Assembly (NCBI GenBank): GCA_023846275.1
Contig: JAIUJO010000163.1
Coordinates: 1,098,501 to 1,162,500 of the forward strand
Direction: 5' to 3'
From: Vanilla planifolia
Taxonomy: Eukaryota; Streptophyta; Magnoliopsida; Asparagales; Orchidaceae
Length of the DNA: 64,000 bases
Shown: positions 52,369 to 63,734 of the stretch, in pieces
Position numbering within the stretch: the first letter of the stretch is position 1
How the letters are laid out: the number at the start of each line of letters is the position of its first letter
Made by a program: the position numbers and the translations under genes
The notes under the pieces: generated by a model
Seen by the model: the letters and a program-made list of their open reading frames with translations, nothing else
The model's database searches: none
Told to the model about the DNA's origin: nothing

Positions 52369-54274
52369 TGAAGTTACTTGTGCTCAAACTAAACCCACAA
52401 GAGGGGGGTGAATTATGGTAAATAAAATTTGAGATTTTCTTTCCATTTTTTGTTTAAATTAAAACTTAAATCATTTAAGCAAGGATAAAAAAGAGTATCA
52501 AAATAGTACACAAAAAGATTTTTTAGGTGGTCTGACTCAAAATCAAGCCTACATCCACCCCCAACAGATGTTGGGAAAAACCACAAAAATCAAAAACTTA
52601 CAAGCGAGGTTTTTCGTACCTACTTAGGAATTTACCTACGACTAATCCCGAACCTACTTGAGTTTTTTCCAGGCTCAACTCAAACCCCGGGATTTTGCAC
52701 AATTCTCAGGATGCCCTTACCCCAAAGAAATAAATACAAAAATTGGCAACAAATTATAAACTTAAAACAATTTAAAGAAGTCTGTGGCACACTCAATACA
52801 ATAAAAATTCCAAAGAAAAATTTAAAAGAGGGGGGAATAAAAATTTAAAATAATTGAAGCAAAAACCTCAAATTTTGGGTTCCTTCTTACAACTTTGACT
52901 TTGTGAATTTGGAAGCACTGTATGCACTTGAAATTGCTTGCAATTGTGATTTAAAAGCTTTGAGAACTTAGCAATTATAACTTGTTGGAGTTCTTCATCC
53001 TTCCTTATTTATAGAGCTCAAATTTGAGCTCTAAATCCACTCCTAATGGCTCTAAAATGAACTTGCTATTTGGGTAATGGACACATAGCAATCACCGTTC
53101 AATTTGGATCCTAAAATGGATGTTTCTGATTGAATACCGATTTTACCGTTTGAGATTAATCCTGGCAATTGGAGCAAAGCGGCCTTAATCTGGGTCATTA
53201 GATAATGCATAGGTTGTCCTACATGTATTAGTATAATGTGTCCAGATATTATTTCAATTAAAACATTCACCATAGTGGTTATGCATCTTCAGGCAGATCT
53301 GCTCAGGTTCGATTTTCTTGCTTGTCATTCTACTATTCACTTCCAGCATTTTATCTTGATTAACCTAAGCCATCATATTGCGCCTGCCCTTCCACCTTCT
53401 TTGACAATCGGATAGGAAATTAGTCCCATATCGCCCAAATTAGGTTTCCATTACTCTCTATAACGATTTTGGTTCGCATGTCTCTCGAGCCGGTTGGGGT
53501 TGGCTCTCCCCTTCCTCGACCATGATTTGATCACTTGGTCTTGGATGACTTGATTTCGCACTGTTCTCTTCAGCTTTCCCTATGGGCTAATTTCACGTTG
53601 TTCCTTTCAGCTTCCCTTACGGCCTTCTTCCTTCGCCTTTGGGCTTCACTCGCCCCTTCGGTTTTATCGAATATTTTTTATTTTGTTTATTTAAATCCCT
53701 AAAGCCTAAACGAGCCTACAGTTTTGGTCAAGTCGACCTGCCCAATGCTACAGTAAAAAATCCTAAGACTAAAGTGGTTTTATATTGTATTGTGATAATT
53801 TTTGCACCAAAATTTTGAATATAAGTGTACAAAATAGGTTTATATTATGATAGTGTTACAAGTGTCCTAAGTGAGTATGAAAAGAAATTCATAAAAAATA
53901 ATTCTTAAATAATTTTAAAAAATCAAATACCAATGTCTATACTTTTCATCAATAATGCTTAGCCCAAAAATAAAAATTTAACAATTATTAAACTTATAAC
54001 ATTTTTAAATATTAATACTACTAGTGTGCCACATCATCTCAAAATTTGGACAATCAAATTCATGAAAAATAAAGAGAAATTCAAGTATAAAAAGTTTAGT
54101 GTATATCTTCAATTTCCTTGAAGCTAGCCATGACACCAAGAGCCTTGAAGATCACTATTTTAGACATTTAAAATTCATGGCTTGACTTAATTGGATATTA
54201 ATAATTTCACTTAAAGCAAGCCAATATGAGATATAAATTTTTATGCTTAACTCATCAAACATAAGGGTGTAACA
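52369..54274 (-). mobile_element. Solo LTR D (SIRE-like family) with target duplication AGGAA
   Basis: A 1,906-bp insertion with TG and CA edges (TGAAGT at 52,369, AACA ending at 54,274). It is flanked by exact AGGAA at 52,364-52,368 and 54,275-54,279, inside LINE copy b. On the minus strand it carries a GC-rich 5' half, the promoter palindrome and TATA box at 53,006-53,032, and the 3' box TTCACCCCCCTCTTGTGGGT (52,391-52,410). That box is typical of the LTR end of plant Copia SIRE/Maximus-like elements. No interior is present. With the highest GC content and clearest signals of the five LTRs, it looks like the youngest. Confidence 0.88.
53006..53032 (-). promoter_or_regulatory. LTR promoter: 20-bp palindrome abutting TATA box (copy D)
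   Basis: AGAGCTCAAATTTGAGCTCT (53,013-53,032) is a perfect 20-bp palindrome. On the minus strand it runs straight into TATAAATA (53,013-53,006). The same arrangement in copy E supports a conserved family promoter. Confidence 0.6.
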
Positions 54275-56469
54275 AGGAATCCTATTACTCTACTTCCTAT
54301 CAATGCCAAATTTACATTTTATAAGTATTAAAATTCAAATGCCATGTGTACAACTAAGCCAATTCATGATCTTGCTCAAATGGTTTGGAAACAACAAGAC
54401 ATCCCAGAGGATGTTCTAGAAGTTCATAGTCAACAAAATAATAATATAGTTGAAAATAAGCATTCCCATGGTAAAACAAAAATAACCTATAACCCAGCCC
54501 ACCAACAAGTCATCAAGCAGTGCATTGAAAACCATTTGACTTAGTAGCCACCTACAACCACAGTCCAAAAATGCTACTTCTAAACTTGCTTTACATTTAC
54601 ATTGCACTTACAAGACATACTACAGTGCCCAATCTAGCTTTTTTGTTTTTCAATGAATTTTTAGCTTTGAAATTGATTGTGTAGCATCAATTTCTATATA
54701 TTCATAGCTACACTCAACCAAGAATCTTATTTCAAAGCATTCAAGATTCATGCTAAAACAAGAGTTAAATATGAGTGCTTAACCATGTACAACATGTAAA
54801 AAACATTACTTCCCACCATGCATAACAAAGGATCCAAATGGGACAATTGAGGATTTTGAACATAACAGCAATCATGACACATATCAAATAATATATCTTG
54901 AACTTTATGCATATAAGAAATAAACTATGCTCACCTCTCACGTAGTTCTAACTACTACTTCATCTACCACCCTCCCCAACTTTGAGAAAATTACTTGTAG
55001 ACCTCCAATAAAAAATTCTAGAATCATTGATTCATACATTCCTTAATTGAGGTTCTCAAGAGCTAAAGTTGAGTAATCAAAGGCACACATTACTTGCTCT
55101 ATTCACCCTACAGCAACGACACACACAAAGAAACATCTTTCTAACAAGAAATTTAGTATGCTTTAAAAAGCTCCCCCACCTCCATTGTCCATCCAAATCC
55201 TACAGTTTTGATCATAGTATGATGATTATTGTATCACCATTTCATTTAAATATTCATTTTTAGGGGCAAATCCAAGACTGTAGACCCCAAAGATGTATTT
55301 TTTTATCAACGTTTACTTTTTCCTCACTTAGATAGCCATGATTCTAGATTGATTAAGGAGATCTCACACTAAAAAAAATTTGGTAAAGTTCATATAGATC
55401 CACCCAACAAGACTCTTCCTCAAATCCCACAAATTATAATTTCCAATTCACTCTAGTTGTAATTTACCATTGGAGATAAACTCCTTCATTATGTAATAAT
55501 TGTTCCAAAATGTAGTAATTTAGGTGCTTAATGCATGTAAGAATTTTTTTCTTAAAATCCATAGTGGCATATAGATTGTTAATCATTCCTCCAAAGAGTG
55601 CTATCTCAAATATTGGACTCCTTATTACTTCTCTAAAATATGCCTCTTTTATCAATGAAGGAGAAATTGGCAACTATTGATAACTATAACCATTATAAAA
55701 TCAATCATGCTTCCCCCTTCCTCACAGCTCTAGTCAAGCTCTAGCTTAGCTTGATTCTCAACCAATAGTATAGGTCCAAAACAAGTTGTCAAATATATCC
55801 TGATTTTGTGACATATAAGCTTCATGCAACTAGCATAAACAAAGCAGGACAATGAACATCTTTCCCCCTTCCTATCCAAATCATAGCTCTTTATCCACAT
55901 CAACAAAGGTCCATAAGCAATCCAATATTTGCTTTCCAATTATTCCAAATAACATCATAACAAAATAGTCATCCATTGAATTTCTTGGAGAAGTCAAGCC
56001 ACAGTTTAATGCGTTGCTTGTTCCTTTCTTCACCTCTCTTGCCTCCCCTTTTTTTGTTATTTGATTTTCCAAACTACCTACAGTTTTCCCCTCCCTTTAT
56101 TCATTTATGTTTTCATAAACTTAACAAAAATCATTCCACAATGACCTTGCCATTTTCTTGAGCTCCTACCAAGACCACTTCATTATAAGAATTTGAATTT
56201 TGTGAGAGCTCGACCTACTGCAACAAATTCTATAATTGAGTATGTGTAGAATCGATAAGGCATTTCACCACTTCCCTATTACTGGGACGTTTCTTTTTAT
56301 TAGTAATAGTATGGCTCACTCCCTAACTTTTTTGCTATGGTACTCATTTAGCTGTGAGTGTAACCCCTTTCTTGCATCAAATCTCATATTTGTAGTGCTT
56401 TATTTTCTTCTACCTGCTAATATCTTTACTTATTATAGTCCACTATTCTTATGATGTAATAATAAGCAT
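54275..56469 (-). pseudogene. LINE copy b, ORF1 C-terminal part and ORF1-ORF2 spacer
   Basis: This parallels 45,420-47,770 of copy a in order and length once the nested LTR is removed (about 2.3 kb between the GPWM motif and the endonuclease start in both). Shared text includes ACCATTTGACTTAGTAGCCACC with CCATCTAATGTAGCAACCACC, and the later TTCTTGGA and ACCAAGACCACTTCATT stretches. I recognise no defined domain here, and no frame stays open for long. Confidence 0.6.
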
Positions 56470-57430
56470 GCTTTTCCTCAGTTGGAGTACCATCCAAAGT
56501 CCTAGTCCTTATCTTTCCTCATCAAGCTCCTTTGTAATAATCTACATCGAAACAACTTCACCCTTTTTATCCTATTAGGTCCTACAATCAGACCACAAGG
56601 GTGCTTAACTAGCACAAAGTGTGCACAAGTTAACCTTTTGTACATCATCTCAAAGAATATCCCGTCTTGCCACACATGAAGTAAATAATAGGTAATCCTT
56701 CGTACTCTATCCACTAAAACAATTGTCCCAACGATCTGTTAATCCACATTCCTACTCTAAGCTATTTGGAAAGGTCCATTCTAAAACACACAATGGCAAA
56801 GAATAACCTCTACATACCCATTGTCTAGTCATCAATATAGATAGGACCCTCTACAACTTTGGCAATGTGTAAAATATTCTCTCTAGGTACACAATGGCAA
56901 GCTCTCAAAACACAATCCAGATCACAACACACAAAATCAATAAATTACTAATTTTAAATTCAAGTGTCCACGTGTTTACCATGATGCAAGGCTAGCAACC
57001 TGTTGTAGTCCTCCCAATAAAACATGATCTTTATTTGCAACTGAATCAAAGTAAAAAGGCAACCGATAGAGAAGTTTAGAACTCGAAATCCTCTTAAATA
57101 GCTATAGCTGTGTTGTATTCTAGTTATCCATTAAAAGAGCAAATGACCATCAGACACTCTGCCCACATTGCTAAATAGCTGAATGTTAATTTGTTATACA
57201 TGTGCCTTGTTTGATTGATATTTTTATCATTAATCATGAATAACATATCCTTTGGAGCTAACATCTTAACAACTTAATTATTTTGTCACTATAAGTAACT
57301 AATGGAGGGACTAACCATTAATGTTGAATTACTATTGCTCATTCTTTATCTAATAAGCACCTTATGGAAATAGACCTTAAAAACTTTAAGAGATTCATGT
57401 TTACCATTTTGACTATTTCCTTCCATGGTC
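56470..57430 (-). pseudogene. LINE copy b, ORF1 DUF4283 and zinc-knuckle fragment
   Basis: RNA-binding ORF1 protein remains. The minus-strand translation gives KISNLLILCVVIWIVF, ILHIAKVVEGPIYIDD, FFAIVCFRMDLSK, then INRSLGQLF and IEYEGLPIIYFMCGKTGYSL. These line up in order with the plant LINE pattern: VW[IV]xFPxLPxE, LxxIAxxxGxPLxID, RFARVCVExDLxKPL, IxGxxxxVEYEGLPxxCFxCGxxGH. The zinc knuckle keeps CGKTGY but has lost at least one cysteine (FMCG for CFxCG) and the histidine. Stops separate several blocks. The identification is strong because all blocks are in order. Confidence 0.8.
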
Positions 57431-57624
57431 ACTTCAACATTTCCACATGTACCTTTTGTGTAGCGACATAAATCACCCCCATCACCAAAGTTAAGACAAT
57501 GAGGCATCACCTATAGGTGAATAGATGATTCAAATTGTTCACACAATCCCAATTCACTATTTGTTTTAATAACATTTTTTTATGTCTTATGATGGTTCAA
57601 TTTCCCTATGAAATTCAAAAACTT

Positions 57625-60600
57625 TTTCTTCTTCTTCTTCTTCTTCTTCTTCTTCTTCTACTTCTTATTCTTCTACTTTTTCTTCTTCTTCTTATTCTTC
57701 TTATTCTTCCTCTTCTACTTCTTCTTCTTCTTCTTCTTCACCTGCTTCATTTTCCTCTACTTCTTCTACATTTACTTCTTCTTCTTCTACCACTATTTTT
57801 TCTTCTTCTTCTTCTTCTAATTCTTCTTCTTCTTCTTGTCCTTCTTCTTCTTCTTCCTCTTTTTCCCCTTCCTTCTCCTCTTCTACTTCTTCAACTACAT
57901 CATCATCTTCTTCTTCTTCTTCTGCTACTTCTATTACTACTACTTCTACTAACTCTTCTTCTCCTTCTACTCTTTCTTATTCTTCTTGTTCTTCTCCTTC
58001 TCCTTCTTCCTCTACTTCTTCTTCATCTTCTTCTTCCTGTCCTTCTTCTCCATCTCTTTCTTTTTCTTCTTCTGGTTCTTCGTCATCTTCTACTTTTCTT
58101 ATTATTAGTTTTATTGTTATTATTATTACTATTTTTTTTCTTTAGTTTCTTCCTCTTTTACTTCTTCTTCTTCTACTTCTTCTTCTTCCACTTCTTCATC
58201 TTCTTCCTCTTCATCTTCTTCTTCTTCTTCTTCTTCTTCTACTACTACTACTTCTTCTTCTTCTACTTCTTCTTTTTCTTCTTCTTCTTTTTCTTCTTCT
58301 TCTTCTATTTCTTCCTCTTCTTCCACTTCTTCTTCTTCTTCTTCTTCATCTTCATCTTCCTCTTCTTCTCTGGCTTACTCTTCTTCTGCTGCTTCTTCTT
58401 CTTCTACATCTTCTTCTTCTTCTTCTAAATCATCTTCTTCTTATTCTTATTCTTCTTCTACTACTTGTTCTTCTTCTCCTTCGTCATCTTCTTTTTCTTC
58501 TTCTTCTTCTAATTATTCTTCTTCTTCTTCCTCCTCCTCGTCTTTGTCTTCTTCTTCATTTTGTTCTTCTTCTTCTTTGTCTTAAACTTCTTCTTCTTCT
58601 TCTTTTTCTTCTTCTTCTTCTTCTTCTTCTTCTACTTCTTCCTCTTCATCACCTTCCTCTTCTTCTTCTTCTTCATCATCTACTTCTTCTTCTTCTTCTT
58701 TTTCTTATTCTTCTTATTCTTCTACTTCTTCTTCTTATTCTTCTTCTTCTTCTCATTCTTCTTATTCTTCTTCTTCTTCTTCTTCTTCTTCTTATTCCTC
58801 TTCTTCATCTACTACTTCTTCTCCTTCTTGCCCTTCTTCTTCCTCTAATTCTTCTCCTTCTACTTCTTTTTTTCCCTTTTTTGCTTCTCTTTCTTCTTCT
58901 CCATCTTCTACTTCTTCTTTTTCTTTTCCTCTTCTTCTTATTCTTCTTCATCTTCTTCTTTTGCATCTTCTTCTTCTACTACTACTTCTTCTTGTGCTTC
59001 TTCTTCTTGTTCTTCTTCTTCTTCTTTTATTCTTCTTCTTCTCCTTCTTCTTCTACTTGCACTTCTTCTTCTCCTTCTATTTCTTCTTCTTCTTCTACTT
59101 CTTCTTCTTGTTCTTCTTCTCCTTCTCCATCTTTTTTTTTCTTCTTCTTCATCTTCTTCTTCTTCGTCCTATTCCTCTTTTACTTCTTTTTTTTCATCTT
59201 CTCTTCCTCTTTTTCTTTTACTTATTTTTCTTCTTCTTCCTCCTCTTCCTCTTCTTCTTCTTCTTCTTCTTCTTCTTCTTCTACTTCTTCTTCTTCTTCT
59301 TCTTATTCTTTTTCTTTTTCTTCTTCTACTTCTTATTATTCATATTTTTCTTCTTCATCTTTTTCTTCCTCCTCTTCTTCTACCTCCTCTTCTGCTTCTT
59401 CTTCTCCTTCTTCTACTTCTTCTACTTGTTCCCCTTCTTCTTCTTCTTCCTCTTCCTCTTCAACTCCTTCTCCTTCTTCTTCTTATCTTTCTTCTCCTTC
59501 TTCTGCTTTTTCCTTTCCTTCTTCATCTTCTTCTTCTTCTTCTCCTCCTTCTTCTTCTTCTTTTTCTTCTTCTTCTTCTTCTCCTTCTTCTTCCTCTTCT
59601 ATTACTTCTTTGTCTTCTTCTTCAGCCACTTCTTTTTCTACTACCACTTTTTCTTGTTCTTCTTCTTCTCCATCTTTTTCTTCTTCCTCTTCTTCTTCTT
59701 CTTCCTCTTATTCTTCTTCTTCTTCTTCTTCTACTGCTACTACTTCTTCTACTTCTTGTTCTTGCTCATCATCTTCTTCTTCTTCTACTACTTCTTCTAC
59801 TTCTTCTACAACTTCTTCTTCTTCTTCTTCTTCTACATCTTCTTTTTCTTCTTCTTCTTCTTCATCTTGTTCTTCTTCTTCTACTTCTTCTACTATTACC
59901 ACTTCTTTTCTTCTTCTTCTCTTTCCTCTTCTTCTTTTTCTTCTTCTGTTACTTCTTCTCCTTCTTCTTTTCTTCTTCTTCTTCTTTTCTTCTTCTTCCT
60001 CTTCTTCTTCTTTTTCTTCTTTTTCAACTACGTCTTCCTCTACTTCTTCTTCTTCTTCTTCTTCTTCCACTTCTTCTTCTTCTTCATCATCATCATTTTC
60101 ATCTTCTTCTGCTTCTTCATCTTCTTCTTCTTCTTCTACTTCTTTTTCTTCTTCTTCGTCTACTTCTTCTTCTTCTTCCTCTTCTTCTTCTTCTTCTACT
60201 TCAACTTTTTCCTCTTCTTCATCTTCTGTTTCATTATCCTCTTCTTTTTCTTCTACTTCTACTTCTTCTACTTGACCTTTTTCTTCTTCTTCTTCTTCTT
60301 TTTCTTCCATTAATTCTTCTTCTTCTTATATCACTACTACTTCTACTTCTACTTCTTCTCTTTCTTCTTACACTTTTTCTTCTTTTGTTACTTCTTCTTC
60401 TTCTTCTTTTCTTCTTCCACCTCTTCTTCTTCTTCTTCTTCTTCTTCTTCTTCTTCTGCTTTTTCTAATTCTTCTTCTTCTTCTTCTTCTGTTACTTTTT
60501 CTTCTTCTTTTCTTCTTCCTCCTCCTCTTCCTCTTCCTCTTCTTCTTCTTCTTCTTCTTCTACTTTTTCATCATCTTCTTCTTCTTCTTCTTCTTCATCT

Positions 60601-60678
60601 TTTTCTTCTTCTTTGTCTTCTTCTTCTTCTCCTTCTCCTTCTTCTTCTTTTTCTTCTTTTGGTTCTCCTTCTTATGTT

Positions 60679-60709
<31 letters not shown>

Positions 60710-61767
60710 AACATTCTTTTCTTCATCCTCTTCTTCATCTTCATCATCAACATCATCTTCTTCTTCCTCTTCTTTTTCTTCTTCTTCTTCTTCCTCTTCT
60801 TGTTCTTCTTTTTCTTCTTCTTCTTCTTCTTCTTCCTCTTTTTCTTCTTTTTCTTCTTCTTCTTCTTCTTCTACTTCTTCTTCTTCTTTTTCTTCTTCTT
60901 CTTCTTCTTCTTCTTTGTCTTCTTCTTCTTTTTTGTCTTCTTCTTCATCTTTTTCTTCTTCTTCGTTTTCTTCTTCATCTTCTTCTTCTTCTTCTTCTTC
61001 TTCTTCATCTTCTTCTTCTTCTTCTTCTTCTTCGTTTTCTTCTTCGTCTTCTTCGTCTTCTTCGTCTTCTTCTTCTTCTTCTTCTTCTTCTTCTTGTTTT
61101 TGTTCTTCTTTCTCTTTAAATCTTCTTCTTTTTATTCTTCTTTCTTTTCTTTTTCTGGACCTTCTTCTCCTTCTTCTTGTTCTTCCACTTCTTGCTCATC
61201 TTCTACTTCTTATTCTTCTTCTTCGTCTCAACTTCTTCTTCTATATCATCTTCCACTTCTCCATCTTCTCCTTCTTCTTCTTCTTTATCTTCTTATTATT
61301 CTTATATTTCTTCTTCTTCTTCTTCTCCTTCTTCTTCTAATTTTCTTTTCCTTTTTTCTTGTTCTTCTTCTCCATCATCTTCTTCTTCTACTACTTCTAC
61401 TTCTTCTTCTTCTTCTTCTTCTTCTACTTCATCTTCTTCTTCTCTTCTTCATCTTCATCTTTCTCTTCTACAATTTCTTCTTCTTGTTCTTCTTCATATT
61501 CTTCTTTTTCTTCTTAGTCTTCTTCTTCTTCCTCTTCGTCTTCTTCTTGTTAATCATCATCACCTTCTTCTTCTACTTCTTTTTCTTCTTTTGCTACTAC
61601 AACTACCACTACTTCTTCTTCTTCTTCTTCTGTGTCTTTCTTTCCTCCTCCTTCTACTCCATCTTTTTCTCCTTTTTCTCCTTCCTCTTCTTCATCTACT
61701 TCAACTACTTTTTCTTCTTCTACTACTTTTTAAATTTCTTCTTTCTCTTCTACTCGTTCTTCATCTT

Positions 61768-61798
<31 letters not shown>

Positions 61799-62055
61799 TT
61801 TTTATTCTTATTCTTATTTTTCTTCTTATTTTTCTTTGTTTTCTTTTTCTTCTTTTTCATCTTCTTCTTCCTATTCTTGTTCTTTTTGTTCTTCTTCTTT
61901 TTCTTCTTCTTCTTCTTCCTTTTCTTCTTCCTCACGATCTCCCACTTTTTCAACTTCATCATCCTGTTCTTGTTCTTCTTCTGCTTCTTCTTTTTCTGGT
62001 TCTTCATCGCCTTCTTCTTCTACTTCTTCTTCCACTTGTTCTTCTTCTTCTTCTT

Positions 62056-62086
<31 letters not shown>

Positions 62087-63003
62087 TCGTTCTTGTTCTT
62101 CTTTTTCTAATTCCTCTTCGTCTTCTTCTTCTTGTTCTTCTTCTTCATCTTCTTCTTCTTCTTCTTCATCTTCTTCTTATCCTTGATGTTCTTCTTCTTT
62201 TCCATCTTCATCTTCTTCTTCTTCTTCTCCTTCTTCTGCTTCTTCTTCTTCTTCTTCTTCAGCACCTTCTTCTTGTTCGTCTTCCACGTCTTCTTCTTCT
62301 ACTTCTTCTTCTTCCACTTCTTCTTATTCTTCATCTTCTAATCCTTCTTCTCCTTCTCTTCTTCTTCTTCTTCTTCTTCTTCCACTTCTTCTTCTTTTAC
62401 ATCCTCTTCTTCTTTTTCTTCTTCTTCTTCTACTACTACTACTACTTCTCTTCTTCATCTTCGTCTTCATCTTCTTCATCATAATCATCTTCTTCCTCTT
62501 CTAAATATTTTTCATTTTCCTCTTCTTCTTCCTCTTATTCAACATCATCAACTTCTACTTCTTCTTCTACTACTACTACTACAACTACATCTTCATCTTC
62601 TTGTTCTTTTTCTTCTTCTTTTTCATCTTTTTCTTCTTCTTCTTCTTCCTCTTCTCCTTCTTCTTCTTCTTCTTCTTCTCTTCTTCTTCTTCTCTTTTTG
62701 CTCCTCCTCCTCCTCCTACCTCTTCTTCTTCTTCTACCACTACTACTTCTTTTTCTACTTCTTTTTCTTCTTTTTTTCTTATTCTTCTTCTTCTTTTTAA
62801 TATTCTTCTTCTTGTACTTCTTCTTCTTGTTCTTCCTCTTCTTCTTCTCGTTCTTCTTCTACCTCTTCTCCTTATTATTCTTCTTCTTGTTGATCTTCTT
62901 CTTCTTCTTCTTCTTCTTCATTTTCTTGTTCTTTCTTCTTCTTCTTCTTCTACTTCTTCTTCTACTTCTTCTTCTTCTTCTTCTTTTTCTTCTTCTTCTT
63001 CTG

Positions 63004-63034
<31 letters not shown>

Positions 63035-63304
63035 ACCATCTTCTTCTTCTTCTTCTTCTTCCTCTACTAGTTATTTTTGTGCTTTATCTTCTTCTTCTTC
63101 GTGATCTTCTTCTTCTACTTCTTGTTCTTCTTTCTCTTATTATTGTTATTATTATTGTTATTATTAGTATTATTATTATTCCTCATTTCTTCTTCGTCTT
63201 CTTCTTCTTAAACTTTTAGTTCTTCTTCTTCTTCTTCTTCTTCAAGTACTACTACTTCCACTTCTTCTTCTCTTCTTCATCTTCTTCTTCATCATCATCA
63301 TCTT

Positions 63305-63335
<31 letters not shown>

Positions 63336-63703
63336 TTTTTCTATTTCTTCTTCTTTTTCTTCCTCTCCTTGTTCTTGTTCTTCTTCTTCTTCATCTTCTT
63401 CATCTTCGTCTCTTTTTTAAACTTCTTCATCCACTACTTCGTCTTCTTCTTCATCTTTTTCCTCTTCTGCTTCATCTTCTTCTTCTACTTTTTCTTCGTC
63501 TTCTTCTTCTTCTTTTTCCTTTTTTTTCTACTTCAACTTTTACTTCTTCTTCTTCTTCAACTTTTTCCTATTCATCATCATCATCACTTTCTTCTTCTTC
63601 AACATCTTCTTAATCTTCTTCTTCTTCTTCTTCTTCTTCTTCTTCTTCATCCTTTTCTTCTTCTTTTTCTTCTTCTGTATCTACTTCTTCTTGTTCTTTT
63701 GCA

Positions 63704-63734
<31 letters not shown>

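Larger units (their letters stand above)
49560..57624 (-). mobile_element. Plant L1-type LINE, copy b (decayed, with nested LTR)
   Basis: A second copy of the same LINE family in the same orientation. From high to low coordinates it has: ORF1 (about 57,430-56,470), ORF1 remainder (to 54,275), nested solo LTR D (52,369-54,274), endonuclease (52,330-51,500), RT (50,900-50,340), a shortened post-RT region (50,340-49,980) and RNase H (49,975-49,560). Without the LTR it is about 6.15 kb. The 5' end is cut off by the trinucleotide array at 57,625, while copy a continues further. The post-RT region is much shorter than normal, implying an internal deletion, so each copy preserves parts the other has lost. 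Confidence 0.85.

Noticed and set aside
59708-60310. Glu/Lys-rich 200-residue minus-strand frame resembling an acidic nuclear protein
   Set aside because: It is the complement of the CTT array (GAA, AAG, AGA codons). Composition fully explains it.
57535-63219. Very long open frames on the plus strand encoding Leu-, Phe- or Ser-rich proteins of up to 483 residues
   Set aside because: TTC, TCT and CTT contain no stop codon in any plus frame, so long open frames are automatic. The three frames give Phe, Ser or Leu runs and swap when repeat phase shifts. There is no gene structure.
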